Assembly: GCA_965652645.1 (NCBI GenBank) | Contig: CBFGXE010000002.1 | Coordinates: 106,627-170,626, forward strand | DNA from: ZC4RG30 sp965652645 | Lineage (GTDB): Bacteria > Pseudomonadota > Gammaproteobacteria > Steroidobacterales > Steroidobacteraceae | Direction: 5' to 3' | Length of the DNA: 64,000 bases | Part shown: piece by piece, positions 7,577 to 15,457 of the stretch | Position numbering within the stretch: the first letter of the stretch is position 1 | How the letters are laid out: each line of letters starts with the position of its first letter | Program-made: the position numbers and the translations under genes | Notes under the pieces: model-generated | The model's input: only the letters and a program-made list of their open reading frames with translations | Told to the model about the DNA's origin: nothing | The model's database searches: none

Positions 7577-8653
7577 ATGCCTGTCGAGAAATCCGCAACA
7601 GTTGGCACCGCCGCCACCATCATCGTCGCCGCCCTCGCACTGGGCGCCTGCAGCAAGGCTCCGCAGTCCGGGGCGGACGCTGCGGCGGCCTGTGACCGCC
7701 AGTGCCTGATCGACGCCACCGACCAGTACATTGCCGCCCTGGTGGCGCACGATCCAGCCCGCGCGCCGCTGGCCGACGACATGGTGTTCGTCGAGAACAT
7801 CACGAAGATGCCGCCAGGCGAAGGCCTGTGGAAGAGCATCGTGAGGGGCCCGGATGCCTTTGCCATCCACGTGCCCGACGAGGTCAACCAGACGGCCGGT
7901 TTCCTCGGCATGGTGACCTACATGGGCCCGCCCCCGGCACCCCAGAATGCCTCCCCGGCACAGCGGGCCGAACTGGCGGCCAATGCTTCGCCGGTGGAGC
8001 AGCCGGCGATCGTGGCTTTCCGGCTGAAGTTCAATGCGGAGGGGAAGATCGAGGAAGCCGAGCACCTGCTCTCCGGCGTGCGCGAGGCGCAACTGGCGAA
8101 CCTCAGGACGCCGCGGCCGGGCATCTTCACCGAGATCCCCGGGGACAGCCGCATGCCGCATGCGGAGCTGATCCGCATCGGCCTGTCCTATTACGACGCG
8201 CTCGATGACAACAATGGCGACCTCACGCCCTTTGCGCCGGACTGCGAGCGCCATGAGAATGGCATGATCACGGCCGGCGGGCCGCCATCCAGCGCGCCGG
8301 TCATCCCCGGCACCACCGCCACGCCGCAGGTGTCGCGCGACTGCCGCGAGCAGCTCAACAGCAACACCTTCCAGTACATCGACCGCATCGAGAATCGCCG
8401 CGTGTTCGCGGCCGATCCGCAGACCGGCCTGGTGATGGGGCTGTCGCACTTCCGCCATCCCATGGACAACCTGCCCTACATGGTGACGGCCATGGATGGC
8501 ACGCAGATCGAGCGCAACAAGGACAACCTCACCTTCGCGCCCTTCGACCTGCCGGCGGCACATATCTACAAGATCGGCGCCGACGGCCTGATGCATGAGA
8601 TCGAGGCGATGGGCTTCACCGCGCCCTACAACTCGCCCACCGGCTGGGAGTGA
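7577..8653 (+). CDS. Exported lipoprotein with DUF8021/SnoaL-like domain
   Basis: 358 aa. Signal segment TIIVAALALGAC with a lipobox-like LGAC, so it is probably a lipoprotein. The mature part starts CDRQCLIDATDQYIAALVAH, which matches the NTF2-like DUF8021 family pattern with its early Cys pair and Asp-rich DDMVFVENI. Repeated NTF2-like features (RIGLSYYDALDDNNGD, CERHENG) occur in the second half. Its function is unknown. ATG 7577 has AGGGAG upstream; a TAGAAT -10-like hexamer is at 7509-7514. The region 7338-7576 has no other convincing gene apart from the orphan start discussed in the findings. Confidence 0.7.
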   Translation: MPVEKSATVGTAATIIVAALALGACSKAPQSGADAAAACDRQCLIDATDQYIAALVAHDPARAPLADDMVFVENITKMPPGEGLWKSIVRGPDAFAIHVPDEVNQTAGFLGMVTYMGPPPAPQNASPAQRAELAANASPVEQPAIVAFRLKFNAEGKIEEAEHLLSGVREAQLANLRTPRPGIFTEIPGDSRMPHAELIRIGLSYYDALDDNNGDLTPFAPDCERHENGMITAGGPPSSAPVIPGTTATPQVSRDCREQLNSNTFQYIDRIENRRVFAADPQTGLVMGLSHFRHPMDNLPYMVTAMDGTQIERNKDNLTFAPFDLPAAHIYKIGADGLMHEIEAMGFTAPYNSPTGWE

Positions 8654-8726
8654 ATCTGCAATCCATCCGGGTGGCAACTGGCCACCCGGGTTCGCATCGC
8701 CCCTGGACGGCTTCGACGACTTTCGA

Positions 8727-9248
8727 CTACTGCAGTCCCGTGGCCCGGTTCGTGTAGTCGACGTAGGCCGGGATGGCGATGGCCGCCACGATGCCAAGCA
8801 GGAAGGCCAGCACGGGCACGAGCAGCCCGAGCACCTTGATGGCGGTGGTGTTGGGTGGCGGAGGATTGCCGAAGCGGTTCGGCCCGTCCGTGCCCGCCTT
8901 GAAGATCCAGACCAGCGCCACGAGGGGAATCAGCATCAGCAAAACCGTCCAGCCGCTCCAGTCCATGTCATGGCTGCGCTTGATGCCCAGGATGATGGTA
9001 ACGACCGCGACGGCCAGGTAGGCCAGCCCCATGAGGACACTCGCAAGGCCTGGTGCAACTGTGGACGCAATACCGGCTGCAATTCCCAGCGGCACCACGA
9101 TCAGGAACTGGAGGCCGAAGGACCAGGCGAGGTACCGCAGCCTGCCGATGCGACCGTCCGGCGAGAGGATCCTGACGTCCTGGAATTCGTGGGCCTGCGT
9201 GATATCGCGCACGTCTGCCTGCGGCGCCGCATATGGATTGGTTGCCAT
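8727..9248 (-). CDS. DUF805 membrane protein with pilin-like C-terminal segment
   Basis: 173 aa. Cytoplasmic N-terminus (MATNPYAAPQADV), then the DUF805 pattern with GRIGRLRYLAWSF, three hydrophobic segments and the hallmark IKRSHDMDWSGWTVLLMLIP followed by GTDGPNRFGNPPP. A fourth hydrophobic segment ends in IVAAIAIPAYVDYTNRA, which looks like the cleavage-region helix of type IV pilins. DUF805 proteins are inner-membrane proteins of unknown function. ATG 9248 has an AAAGGGGAG Shine-Dalgarno; the longer upstream frame is rejected. Confidence 0.88.
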   Translation of the reverse strand: MATNPYAAPQADVRDITQAHEFQDVRILSPDGRIGRLRYLAWSFGLQFLIVVPLGIAAGIASTVAPGLASVLMGLAYLAVAVVTIILGIKRSHDMDWSGWTVLLMLIPLVALVWIFKAGTDGPNRFGNPPPPNTTAIKVLGLLVPVLAFLLGIVAAIAIPAYVDYTNRATGLQ

Positions 9249-9418
9249 GACACTCCCCTTTTGCGTGATTGTGGTTATGTATGCGCCAGACACACCGGAA
9301 GGTGCTGCAGCAGCATAGTCCCCTACTTGACCATTGCGGAAGCAACTCTTGCATGCGCTGGACAAACCCCGACCAGCGGCTAGTCTCGGAACATCGCCAC
9401 GTCATGCAGGGAAGCACC

Positions 9419-10447
9419 ATGCGGAATTCCGGACTCGCCACACTGCCGCGGGCCGCATTGCTCATCGCCTCCGGCCTCCTGCTGCAGGGCTGCACTTCGA
9501 CGCCCGCCACCCTGAAAGATGACGATGCACCGCTGGCGCCCATCAAGGTTGCCGGAGCGCGCTGGATCGAACTCTCCCCGGTGCTGGTGGCCGCCAACAA
9601 CCTCTATCCACAGAAGCTCGAGGTGCCTTCCGGCGGCGTGGTCAGCATCACCTCCGGCGCCGCCGACCTTGCCACCAATGCCGAAACGCAACTGCTGCGC
9701 GAATCCGTCACCAATCCCGACCTGCGCATCATCATGACGGTGTCCGAGAGTTTCTATCGCCTGGTGGCCCGGCGCTCTGCGGGCATCAGCAAGTTGTCGG
9801 ACCTGAAGGGCAAGCGCGTCCTGCTGCCACGCCAGACTTCCGCGCACTATTATTTCGTCGCCATGCTGCGCAGCGTGGGGCTGGACGAGGACGACGTCAC
9901 CTTTGTCAGCCAGGCGCCGCGCACGCCGGCACCGGCAGGCCAGGCCGCACCAGCCGCGCCACGCAGCCGCTTCGGCCTGGCCGAGGCCTTGGCCCGCGGT
10001 GACGCCGACGTGATCGCCACCTTCGAACCCGAACCCGAGGTGGCCATGCACCTGCTGGGCAGCGACGGCATCGTGCTGCAGGACCGCAAGGTGTACCGCG
10101 AAGCCTTCAACCTGAACGCCCGCGCGCAGGACCTGGCCGACCCGGAAAAACGCCGCGCCATCGTGCGATTTGTGCGCGCCGTGGCCGATGCCAGCAAGCT
10201 GCTGGAAAAGAACCCGGACCCCTACCTGCCGCACATCTCCAGCGTGCTGGGCTTCACCGGGGAGCAGATCCGCTGGGGCTGGCCGGAGACCAGGTTCCCG
10301 GTGCACATCATCCCCGACATGCTGGACGTGCTGGAGGCGGAGGAGCAATGGCTGGCAAAGGGTGCCAACCGCCCCGCCCGCAGCCGCGCGGAGCTGGCGA
10401 AGTTCATCGACCGCAGCGTGGTCGAGGAAGCGCTGAAGCTGCAATAG
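9419..10447 (+). CDS. NMT1/SsuA-type substrate-binding lipoprotein
   Basis: 342 aa. A lipoprotein signal (LIASGLLLQGC) precedes a periplasmic-binding fold of the NMT1/thiamine-nitrate-sulfonate type: SGAADLATNAETQLL, LKGKRVLLPRQTSAHYYFV, GDADVIATFEPEP and a long helical C-terminus. Such proteins deliver a ligand to an ABC permease, but no permease or ATPase gene is adjacent, so it is an orphan binding protein. The start at 9419 has CAGGGAAG upstream; ATG 9404 is an alternative. An Ala/Pro insertion (residues about 165-180) is unusual for the family. The ligand is unknown. Confidence 0.75.
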   Translation: MRNSGLATLPRAALLIASGLLLQGCTSTPATLKDDDAPLAPIKVAGARWIELSPVLVAANNLYPQKLEVPSGGVVSITSGAADLATNAETQLLRESVTNPDLRIIMTVSESFYRLVARRSAGISKLSDLKGKRVLLPRQTSAHYYFVAMLRSVGLDEDDVTFVSQAPRTPAPAGQAAPAAPRSRFGLAEALARGDADVIATFEPEPEVAMHLLGSDGIVLQDRKVYREAFNLNARAQDLADPEKRRAIVRFVRAVADASKLLEKNPDPYLPHISSVLGFTGEQIRWGWPETRFPVHIIPDMLDVLEAEEQWLAKGANRPARSRAELAKFIDRSVVEEALKLQ

Positions 10448-10454
10448 GCCGCGC

Positions 10455-10484
10455 TTGCAGCCTGAATCCGCCCGGGATTAGTAT
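10455..10484 (+). promoter_or_regulatory. Candidate promoter for the leader peptide/acetyltransferase transcript
   Basis: TTGCAG (10455-10460) and TAGTAT (10479-10484) are 18 bases apart. The -10 ends only 6 bases before the leader-peptide ATG, so the transcript would start at or next to that ATG. Tentative. Confidence 0.4.
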
Positions 10485-10490
10485 CGAGAC

Positions 10491-10550
10491 ATGAATTTCG
10501 TCGCGCTGACTACGGTAATGCAGCTGGCCACCAGGAGGTGGACCGCCTGA
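10491..10550 (+). CDS. Candidate 19-residue leader peptide
   Basis: An ATG-to-TGA frame of 19 codons reading MNFVALTTVMQLATRRWTA sits right after a -10-like TAGTAT, with a GGAGG near its end. Between it and the acetyltransferase are a perfect 7-base hairpin and an intrinsic terminator, the layout of a translational attenuator. The peptide has scattered Thr, Met, Phe and Trp codons but no run of one control codon, so the effector cannot be named. The existence of translation is inference. Confidence 0.4.
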   Translation: MNFVALTTVMQLATRRWTA

Positions 10551-10566
10551 CCGTGCGCGACACTCA

Positions 10567-10592
10567 GGCAGTCCGTCACCAACGCGACTGCC
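10567..10592 (+). promoter_or_regulatory. Hairpin between leader peptide and terminator
   Basis: GGCAGTC (10567-10573) pairs perfectly with GACTGCC (10586-10592) around a 12-base loop, a possible pause or anti-terminator-competing stem ahead of the terminator. Confidence 0.4.
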
Positions 10593-10603
10593 GACCGATG
10601 AAC

Positions 10604-10638
10604 AAACCCCGGAAGGCAGGCGCCAACCGGGGTTTTTT
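10604..10638 (+). terminator. Intrinsic terminator upstream of the acetyltransferase
   Basis: AAACCCCGG (10604-10612) pairs with CCGGGGTTT (10627-10635) around a 14-base loop and is followed by TTT and C, giving a T-rich 3' side. It ends only 4 bases before the acetyltransferase ATG at 10643, so it must be read through or prevented from forming for that gene to be expressed. It therefore looks regulatory rather than an end of transcription for the preceding gene. Confidence 0.65.
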
Positions 10639-10642
10639 CATC

Positions 10643-11143
10643 ATGGACATCCAGGAATTCCAGATCAGGGGTGCTGAACCTTCCGACTACGCGGGGCTGC
10701 AGGAGCTATACGCGCAGCCCGGCGTGATCCACGGCACCCTGCAGGTTCCCTTCACGTCCCGGGAGGCCTGGCGACAGAGATGCCTGGACTGGAAGGAGAA
10801 CTGGCGCGTGCTGGTGGCCTGCAGGGAGCAGCAGATCATCGGCAGCGCGGCGCTCATTGTCGCCTCCGGCAGCCCGCGCCGCCGCCACGTTGGCGAGATC
10901 GGGATGGGCGTCCACGACGCGTGGCGACGTCGCGGCGTGGGCAGCCGGTTGCTGGGCGAAGTGATTGGCCTGGCCGATCGATGGTTCAACCTCTCGCGCA
11001 TCGAGCTCACCGTCTACACGGACAACGCCGGGGCGATTGCCCTGTACGAGAAGTTCGGCTTCCAGCGGGAAGGATGCCTGCAACGCTATGCGTTCCGCGA
11101 CGGCGAATATGCCGATGTCTTCGCGATGGCGCGGTTGAGGTGA
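10643..11143 (+). CDS. YhhY-like GNAT N-acetyltransferase
   Basis: 166 aa. A GNAT fold resembling E. coli YhhY (AaaT, an L-amino-acid N-acyltransferase): GVIHGTLQVPFTSREAW, then RHVGEIGMGVHDAWRRRGVG (the acetyl-CoA pyrophosphate loop, here RRRGVGS), RIELTVYTDNAGAIALYEKF and YAFRDGEYADVFAMARL, all close to the YhhY pattern. The ATG at 10643 was preferred to the longer frame because the upstream codons encode the terminator. No Shine-Dalgarno is free of the terminator stem, so translation may depend on the stem being open. The exact substrate is inferred only from the resemblance. Confidence 0.85.
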   Translation: MDIQEFQIRGAEPSDYAGLQELYAQPGVIHGTLQVPFTSREAWRQRCLDWKENWRVLVACREQQIIGSAALIVASGSPRRRHVGEIGMGVHDAWRRRGVGSRLLGEVIGLADRWFNLSRIELTVYTDNAGAIALYEKFGFQREGCLQRYAFRDGEYADVFAMARLR

Positions 11144-11190
11144 GCTAAGCTTGCGGGCGGGACGCGCGACTTCCCGCGTGCGAGGAAACA

Positions 11191-11913
11191 TTGCCAGCCA
11201 GCAGGCCACACCGCTTCCGCCTCCATGCGGAACACCATCGCACCGCGCGCGTCGGTCCCCTGCGTGCGGGCGTGCTCGGCGCCAATGACGGCATTGTCTC
11301 CACCGCCAGCCTCATCGTCGGCGTCGCTTCCGCCGCGGGCACCAATTCCGCCATCCTGGTCGCGGGCCTCTCCGGTCTGGTGGCGGGTGCCATGTCGATG
11401 GCCGCAGGCGAATATGTCTCGGTCAGTTCGCAGTCCGACGCCGAGCAGGCCGACCTCGCACGCGAACGCCGGGAGCTCGCCGACCAGCCGGAGATGGAAC
11501 ACGAGGAGCTGACCCGCATCTACGTGAAGCGCGGGGTCGAGCCGGCGCTGGCGCGCCAGGTAGCCGGGCAGATGATGGCCCGTGACGCGCTGGGCGCGCA
11601 TGCCCGCGACGAACTGGGCATCAACGAAACCAATGCCGCCCGGCCGGTGCAGGCCGCGCTGACGTCCGCCGCCACCTTCGCCACTGGAGCGGCACTGCCC
11701 CTGGTGATGGCAATGGTGCTGCCACGGCCCTTCCTGGCATGGGGTGTCTCGCTGGCGTCCCTGGGCTTCCTCGCCGGCCTCGGTGCCATCGGTGCCAGGC
11801 TGGGTGGCGCACCCATGGGTCGCGCGGCCCTGCGCGTCACTTTGTGGGGTGCGCTGGCCATGGCCATCACCGCCGGTGTGGGAGCGCTGGTCGGACCGTC
11901 CTTGGCGATCTGA
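11191..11913 (+). CDS. VIT1/CCC1 family (VIT family) membrane transporter
   Basis: 240 aa. The N-terminal LRAGVLGANDGIVSTASLIVG is diagnostic for the VIT1/CCC1 family of Fe2+/Mn2+ transporters. It is followed by AGAMSMAAGEYVSVSSQSDAE, with the Glu-rich cytoplasmic metal-binding helix (LARERRELADQPEMEHEELTRI) and then three more hydrophobic segments. Five transmembrane helices are expected. Bacterial members probably export iron or manganese. The start is a TTG with GAGGAAA upstream; no ATG is available before the conserved region. Confidence 0.9.
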   Translation: MPASRPHRFRLHAEHHRTARVGPLRAGVLGANDGIVSTASLIVGVASAAGTNSAILVAGLSGLVAGAMSMAAGEYVSVSSQSDAEQADLARERRELADQPEMEHEELTRIYVKRGVEPALARQVAGQMMARDALGAHARDELGINETNAARPVQAALTSAATFATGAALPLVMAMVLPRPFLAWGVSLASLGFLAGLGAIGARLGGAPMGRAALRVTLWGALAMAITAGVGALVGPSLAI

Positions 11914-11927
11914 ACTGCTGCCGGGCG

Positions 11928-12116
11928 CTAGGGGCGCCGGGGCGCCGAACGATCAATCCACGGATGTTTTTCGCCGGCGGCCCGTCCCGGCTCCATGAAA
12001 CGATAGCCGGCATGCCGGCGCAACGCGGCGAGCACGGGCCCGCTGTACCGCGCGACGACCGGGATCCGCAGCGGCGGTTCGTTGAAGTACGGCAGCGTCA
12101 GGTGGTGAATGGCCAT
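11928..12116 (-). CDS. Small hypothetical protein (62 aa)
   Basis: A 62-residue frame starting MAIHHLTLPYFNEPPLRIPV with an AGGAG Shine-Dalgarno seven bases before the ATG. It is basic and Pro-rich, with no signal peptide or membrane segment; I do not recognise it. It lies convergent to the VIT gene with 14 bases between. Support is limited to the ribosome-binding site, absence of a competing gene, and a reasonable amino-acid composition. Confidence 0.4.
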   Translation of the reverse strand: MAIHHLTLPYFNEPPLRIPVVARYSGPVLAALRRHAGYRFMEPGRAAGEKHPWIDRSAPRRP

Positions 12117-12130
12117 GGGCAGCTCCTGAA

Positions 12131-12154
12131 GTCGCGGGGTTACTGTCCCGCGAC
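12131..12154. repeat. Perfect 8-base inverted repeat
   Basis: GTCGCGGG (12131-12138) and CCCGCGAC (12147-12154) flank an 8-base loop in the 84-base gap between the cynX-like gene and the small protein gene. No T-run follows on either strand, so it could be an operator or an mRNA hairpin. Confidence 0.5.
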
Positions 12155-12200
12155 TCCCGCCGGCTTCAAATCAGGCAAACACTCAACCCGCCGCATACAG

Positions 12201-13418
12201 TCAGGACATGTGAGGCACCGCCCCGGAATCCGCTGCCATGACACGGACCTTCAGCGGCCTGCCCGCCAGGTATCCCACCACCAGCTGCAGCACCGACAAG
12301 GCGATCATCACCAGGAGCGGCAGAGTCCAGCTCCGGGTCACGTCGTGGATGAAGCCGATGGCAATGGGCAGCAGCGCCGCCATCAGGTAGCCGACGGACT
12401 GCGCCATGCCCGACAACGCCACGCTCTGCGCCGTGGTGCTGACGCGCAGGCTGAACAGCGTGATCGCCAGCACCAGCGAGCCGCCCGCCCCGGCGCCCAT
12501 CACGATGGTCCAGCCCAGGGCGTGCACCGGATCCAGGAACAGCCCGACGAAACCGGCGAGGATCAGCACGCTCAGTACCGCCGCCAGGCGACGCTGGTCA
12601 GCCAGGCGGTGGATGAAGAACGGCGTGATCATCACCGAGCCCAGCACGAAGACCTGGTAGATGAAGAGGATCACACCCGAGCGGTACGCGCTGATGCCGG
12701 CCATGTCGAACATCATGCTCGGGAACCATGCCACCATCACGAAGAAGGCCGTGGACTGGCAGGCCATGAACAGGCTCACCTGCCAGGCCAGCGGCTGGTT
12801 CCACAGGCGTACCGGACCTTCCTTGCGATCCGGCGGACGCGAGTGCGAGCGCAGCTGCGGCAACCACACCAGCGTGGCCAGCAGTGCCGGGGCAATCCAC
12901 CATCCCAGCGAGAAACGCCAGCCGCCGAGTTCCGCCATGGGGATGGCAATGCCGGAGCCGGCTCCGCCGCAGGTCACCAGCACCATGGTGAACAGTGCCG
13001 TCACGATGGTGAGCTGTCCGGCAAAGTCGCGCCGGATGAGCCCGGGCAGCAGCACATTGTTGAAGGCGATGCCGCAGCCGATGAACACCGTGCCCAGGTA
13101 CAGCCAGGTCACGCCTTCCACGTAACGCAGGCCCAGTCCCGCCACCAGCACCAGCATCGACACGAACACCGCCATCTCGATGCCGAGGCGGCGCGCCAGC
13201 GGCGCGGCATAGGGGGACAGGAAGCCGAAGGCAAACAGCGGCAGTGAAGTCAGCAGGCCGGCCGCCGTGCCGCCGAGGCCGAACTGGGCCTGGATGTCCT
13301 TCAGCAGCGGACCGACGGTGGTGATGGCGCCGCGCAGGTTCAGCGCGACCAGCAATATGGCCAGCAGCTTGACCAGGCCGCGCCCGCGAAAGGCCTGCAA
13401 TTCAGCCCGGGATTCCAC
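12201..13418 (-). CDS. CynX/NimT family MFS transporter
   Basis: 405 aa, about 12 hydrophobic segments. LLVALNLRGAITTVGPLL in the first helix and the GTAAGLLTSLPLFAFGFLSP loop are typical of the CynX/NimT (cyanate or 2-nitroimidazole transporter) branch of the MFS. The mid-protein SVALSGMAQSVGYLMAA also fits. The substrate is not predictable within this branch. The start is a GTG at 13418 ahead of MESRAELQAF; the GTG is only weakly supported, but the hydrophobic core begins about 15 residues later, so no large part is missing. It lies 24 bases downstream of the gamma-glutamyltransferase gene on the same strand. Confidence 0.88.
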   Translation of the reverse strand: MESRAELQAFRGRGLVKLLAILLVALNLRGAITTVGPLLKDIQAQFGLGGTAAGLLTSLPLFAFGFLSPYAAPLARRLGIEMAVFVSMLVLVAGLGLRYVEGVTWLYLGTVFIGCGIAFNNVLLPGLIRRDFAGQLTIVTALFTMVLVTCGGAGSGIAIPMAELGGWRFSLGWWIAPALLATLVWLPQLRSHSRPPDRKEGPVRLWNQPLAWQVSLFMACQSTAFFVMVAWFPSMMFDMAGISAYRSGVILFIYQVFVLGSVMITPFFIHRLADQRRLAAVLSVLILAGFVGLFLDPVHALGWTIVMGAGAGGSLVLAITLFSLRVSTTAQSVALSGMAQSVGYLMAALLPIAIGFIHDVTRSWTLPLLVMIALSVLQLVVGYLAGRPLKVRVMAADSGAVPHMS

Positions 13419-13442
13419 GCAGCCTTGCTGTGCCGCGGCGTC

Positions 13443-15299
13443 CTACCATCCGAAGATCTGCCGTTCGCCGCGGATGTCGGCGGCGCCCCTGAGGTTGCCT
13501 GACTTCGGATCCACGCCCACCGCCACTCCGGCTGTGCCGATGTCGTAATCCCCCACCACGCTCACCCGGTGGCCGCGGCCCATCAACCCCGAGATGATTG
13601 ACGAGGGCAGGCGGCTCTCCACCATCAGTACGCCTGGCAGGTTGCGCTTGTCCTCGAAGGACTGGTGGAAATGCAAGGACTCCACGCGCGGCGCCTCCAG
13701 CGCCTGCTGCAGGTTCTGCTGGCCGAGCAGCACATTGAGAAGGGTCTGGGCGATGTGCTGGTCCTGCGTGTCGCCCCCCGGCGTGCCGACGGCCAGGAAC
13801 GGCTTGCCGGCGCGCGTGACGATGGTCGGCGTCAGCGTGGTGCGCGGCCGCTTGCCGCCGGCCAGCACGTTGGGACTGGACGGATCAAGGTCGAACACCG
13901 TGAGGCGGTTGCTGAGCGGCACACCCGTGTCGCCGGCGATGTAGGCACCGCCGATCAGCCACCCGGAACTCGGCGTGCAGCTGAAGAGGTTGCCGCGTGC
14001 ATCCACTACTTCGATGGCGGTGGTGTCGCTGGCGGGATCACCGCGCGCGGCAAGCCTGCGTGGCATGAAGGCCGTGCCGGGACGGCGCAGGCCGCGCTGG
14101 TGCGCATAGGGATTGCCGTAGCGATGCTCGCGCGAGGCCTGCGGCCCGATCATGAATGCCCGCTCGGCCGCGTAGCTCTTCGACAGCAGCCCTTCGGCCG
14201 GCACATCCGCGAACTGCGGGTCCCCGAACCAGGCGTTGCGGTCGTCGAATGCCAGCTTGATGGCCTCCACCAGCGTGTGCAGGTACTGTTCGCTGCCGTG
14301 GCGCATGCGCTCGATGCCGGCGGCCTCCAGTATGTTCAGCGTCATCAGCAGGGCCGGGCCCTGGCTCCAGAAGCCTGCCTTGTGGATGTCGTGGTCGCGG
14401 AAACGCGTAGTGACCGGGGGTTCCAGGCGGCCGCGATAGCCGGACAGGTCATCCAGGCTGAGCAGCCCGCCATCGGCCTTCACGGCGGCGGCGATGCGGC
14501 GTGCCACGTCGCCCTTGTAGAACACGTCGCGGCCCGCCTCGATGGCCTTTGCACGACTTGCGCCCTTCTTCGCCGCAGCCGCCTCACCTGCGGCGAGGGC
14601 CCGCAGCGTTGCCGCGAGATTGGGCTGGCGGAAGATCTCGCCGGATTCCGGCACCCTGCCCCCGGGATAGTAGGTGCGACGCGACCACTCCCAGCGCTCG
14701 GTATGCGGCCGGTACACCAGCAGCGCATTGCGCACGGTCTCGTGCACGGGAAAGCCATCGGCAAGCTCGATCGCCGGCGCCAGCACTTCGCCCAGCGTGC
14801 GCGTGCCGAACTCCTGCAGCGCCAGCGCCATGGCATCGACGACCGCCGGCACGGTGCCGGCATTCGGCCCATTGCCGGGAATGATGCCGGCTGCGAGGAA
14901 ATGTCCGGGCGTGGCCGCCGCCGGCGCCGTGCCCTGCCCGCACACCACGGTGACCTTGCCGGTGTCCGCCTGGTACACGATGGCCGGCGCCTCGCCGCCC
15001 AGTCCGAAATGGGATATCTCGGTGACCGCAGCGGCGAACACCGCCGCGACACCAGCGTCGAAGGCATTGCCGCCGGCCGCCAGCAGGCGCAGTCCCGCCT
15101 GCACCGCATGCTGGCTTCCCGCCGCAACCATGCCGTGGGTGCCGTAGAGCTCCGGCCGCAGGCTCGGCACCTGTTCCACGCGACGGCCAGCCGATGATGC
15201 GCCGGAGGCCGGCTGCAGCAGTTGCGCCGATGCACCGATTGGAAGGGCGGCGAGGGCCGCGGCCGCGGAGAGCCGGTGGAAGTCGCGTCGTGATGGCAT
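13443..15299 (-). CDS. Gamma-glutamyltransferase family protein (Tat-type signal)
   Basis: 618 aa. Signal region SRRDFHRLSAAAALAALPIG has a twin-arginine motif, predicting folded export. The body is the Ntn-hydrolase gamma-glutamyltransferase fold: GTHGMVAAGSQHAVQAGLRLL, AAGGNAFDAGVAA, GGEAPAIVY, and near the autocleavage site SDTTAIEVVDARGN, where the first Thr is the probable processing nucleophile. The downstream SGWLIGGAYIAGDTGVPLSN and VGTPGGDTQDQHIAQ segments replace the usual GSxxxP region, so the substrate may not be glutathione. The downstream gene on the same strand encodes the CynX-like carrier. Confidence 0.85.
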   Translation of the reverse strand: MPSRRDFHRLSAAAALAALPIGASAQLLQPASGASSAGRRVEQVPSLRPELYGTHGMVAAGSQHAVQAGLRLLAAGGNAFDAGVAAVFAAAVTEISHFGLGGEAPAIVYQADTGKVTVVCGQGTAPAAATPGHFLAAGIIPGNGPNAGTVPAVVDAMALALQEFGTRTLGEVLAPAIELADGFPVHETVRNALLVYRPHTERWEWSRRTYYPGGRVPESGEIFRQPNLAATLRALAAGEAAAAKKGASRAKAIEAGRDVFYKGDVARRIAAAVKADGGLLSLDDLSGYRGRLEPPVTTRFRDHDIHKAGFWSQGPALLMTLNILEAAGIERMRHGSEQYLHTLVEAIKLAFDDRNAWFGDPQFADVPAEGLLSKSYAAERAFMIGPQASREHRYGNPYAHQRGLRRPGTAFMPRRLAARGDPASDTTAIEVVDARGNLFSCTPSSGWLIGGAYIAGDTGVPLSNRLTVFDLDPSSPNVLAGGKRPRTTLTPTIVTRAGKPFLAVGTPGGDTQDQHIAQTLLNVLLGQQNLQQALEAPRVESLHFHQSFEDKRNLPGVLMVESRLPSSIISGLMGRGHRVSVVGDYDIGTAGVAVGVDPKSGNLRGAADIRGERQIFGW

Positions 15300-15457
15300 G
15301 CACTGCTCCCCCTGCGTTGCCCCAAGGCTAGCGCGCGGCCGGCGCCCGCGTCCATGCTCCCATTGCCAAGCTGGTGCGAGGCGTCGAGACTGGGGTTCCC
15401 GCAGGCATTGCGGGACGCCGGTGCCGCGCACCGGCCATCAAGAGGGGTGGAGCGACA

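Noticed and set aside
10538..10642. 35-residue N-terminal extension of the acetyltransferase
   Set aside because: These codons encode the hairpin and terminator and have no similarity to the GNAT fold, which starts just after ATG 10643.
11739..13247. 502-residue plus-strand open frame
   Set aside because: It lies antisense to the CynX-like transporter, is full of His/Arg/Gln/Pro with no recognisable domain, and begins inside the VIT gene. This is a typical GC-rich shadow frame.
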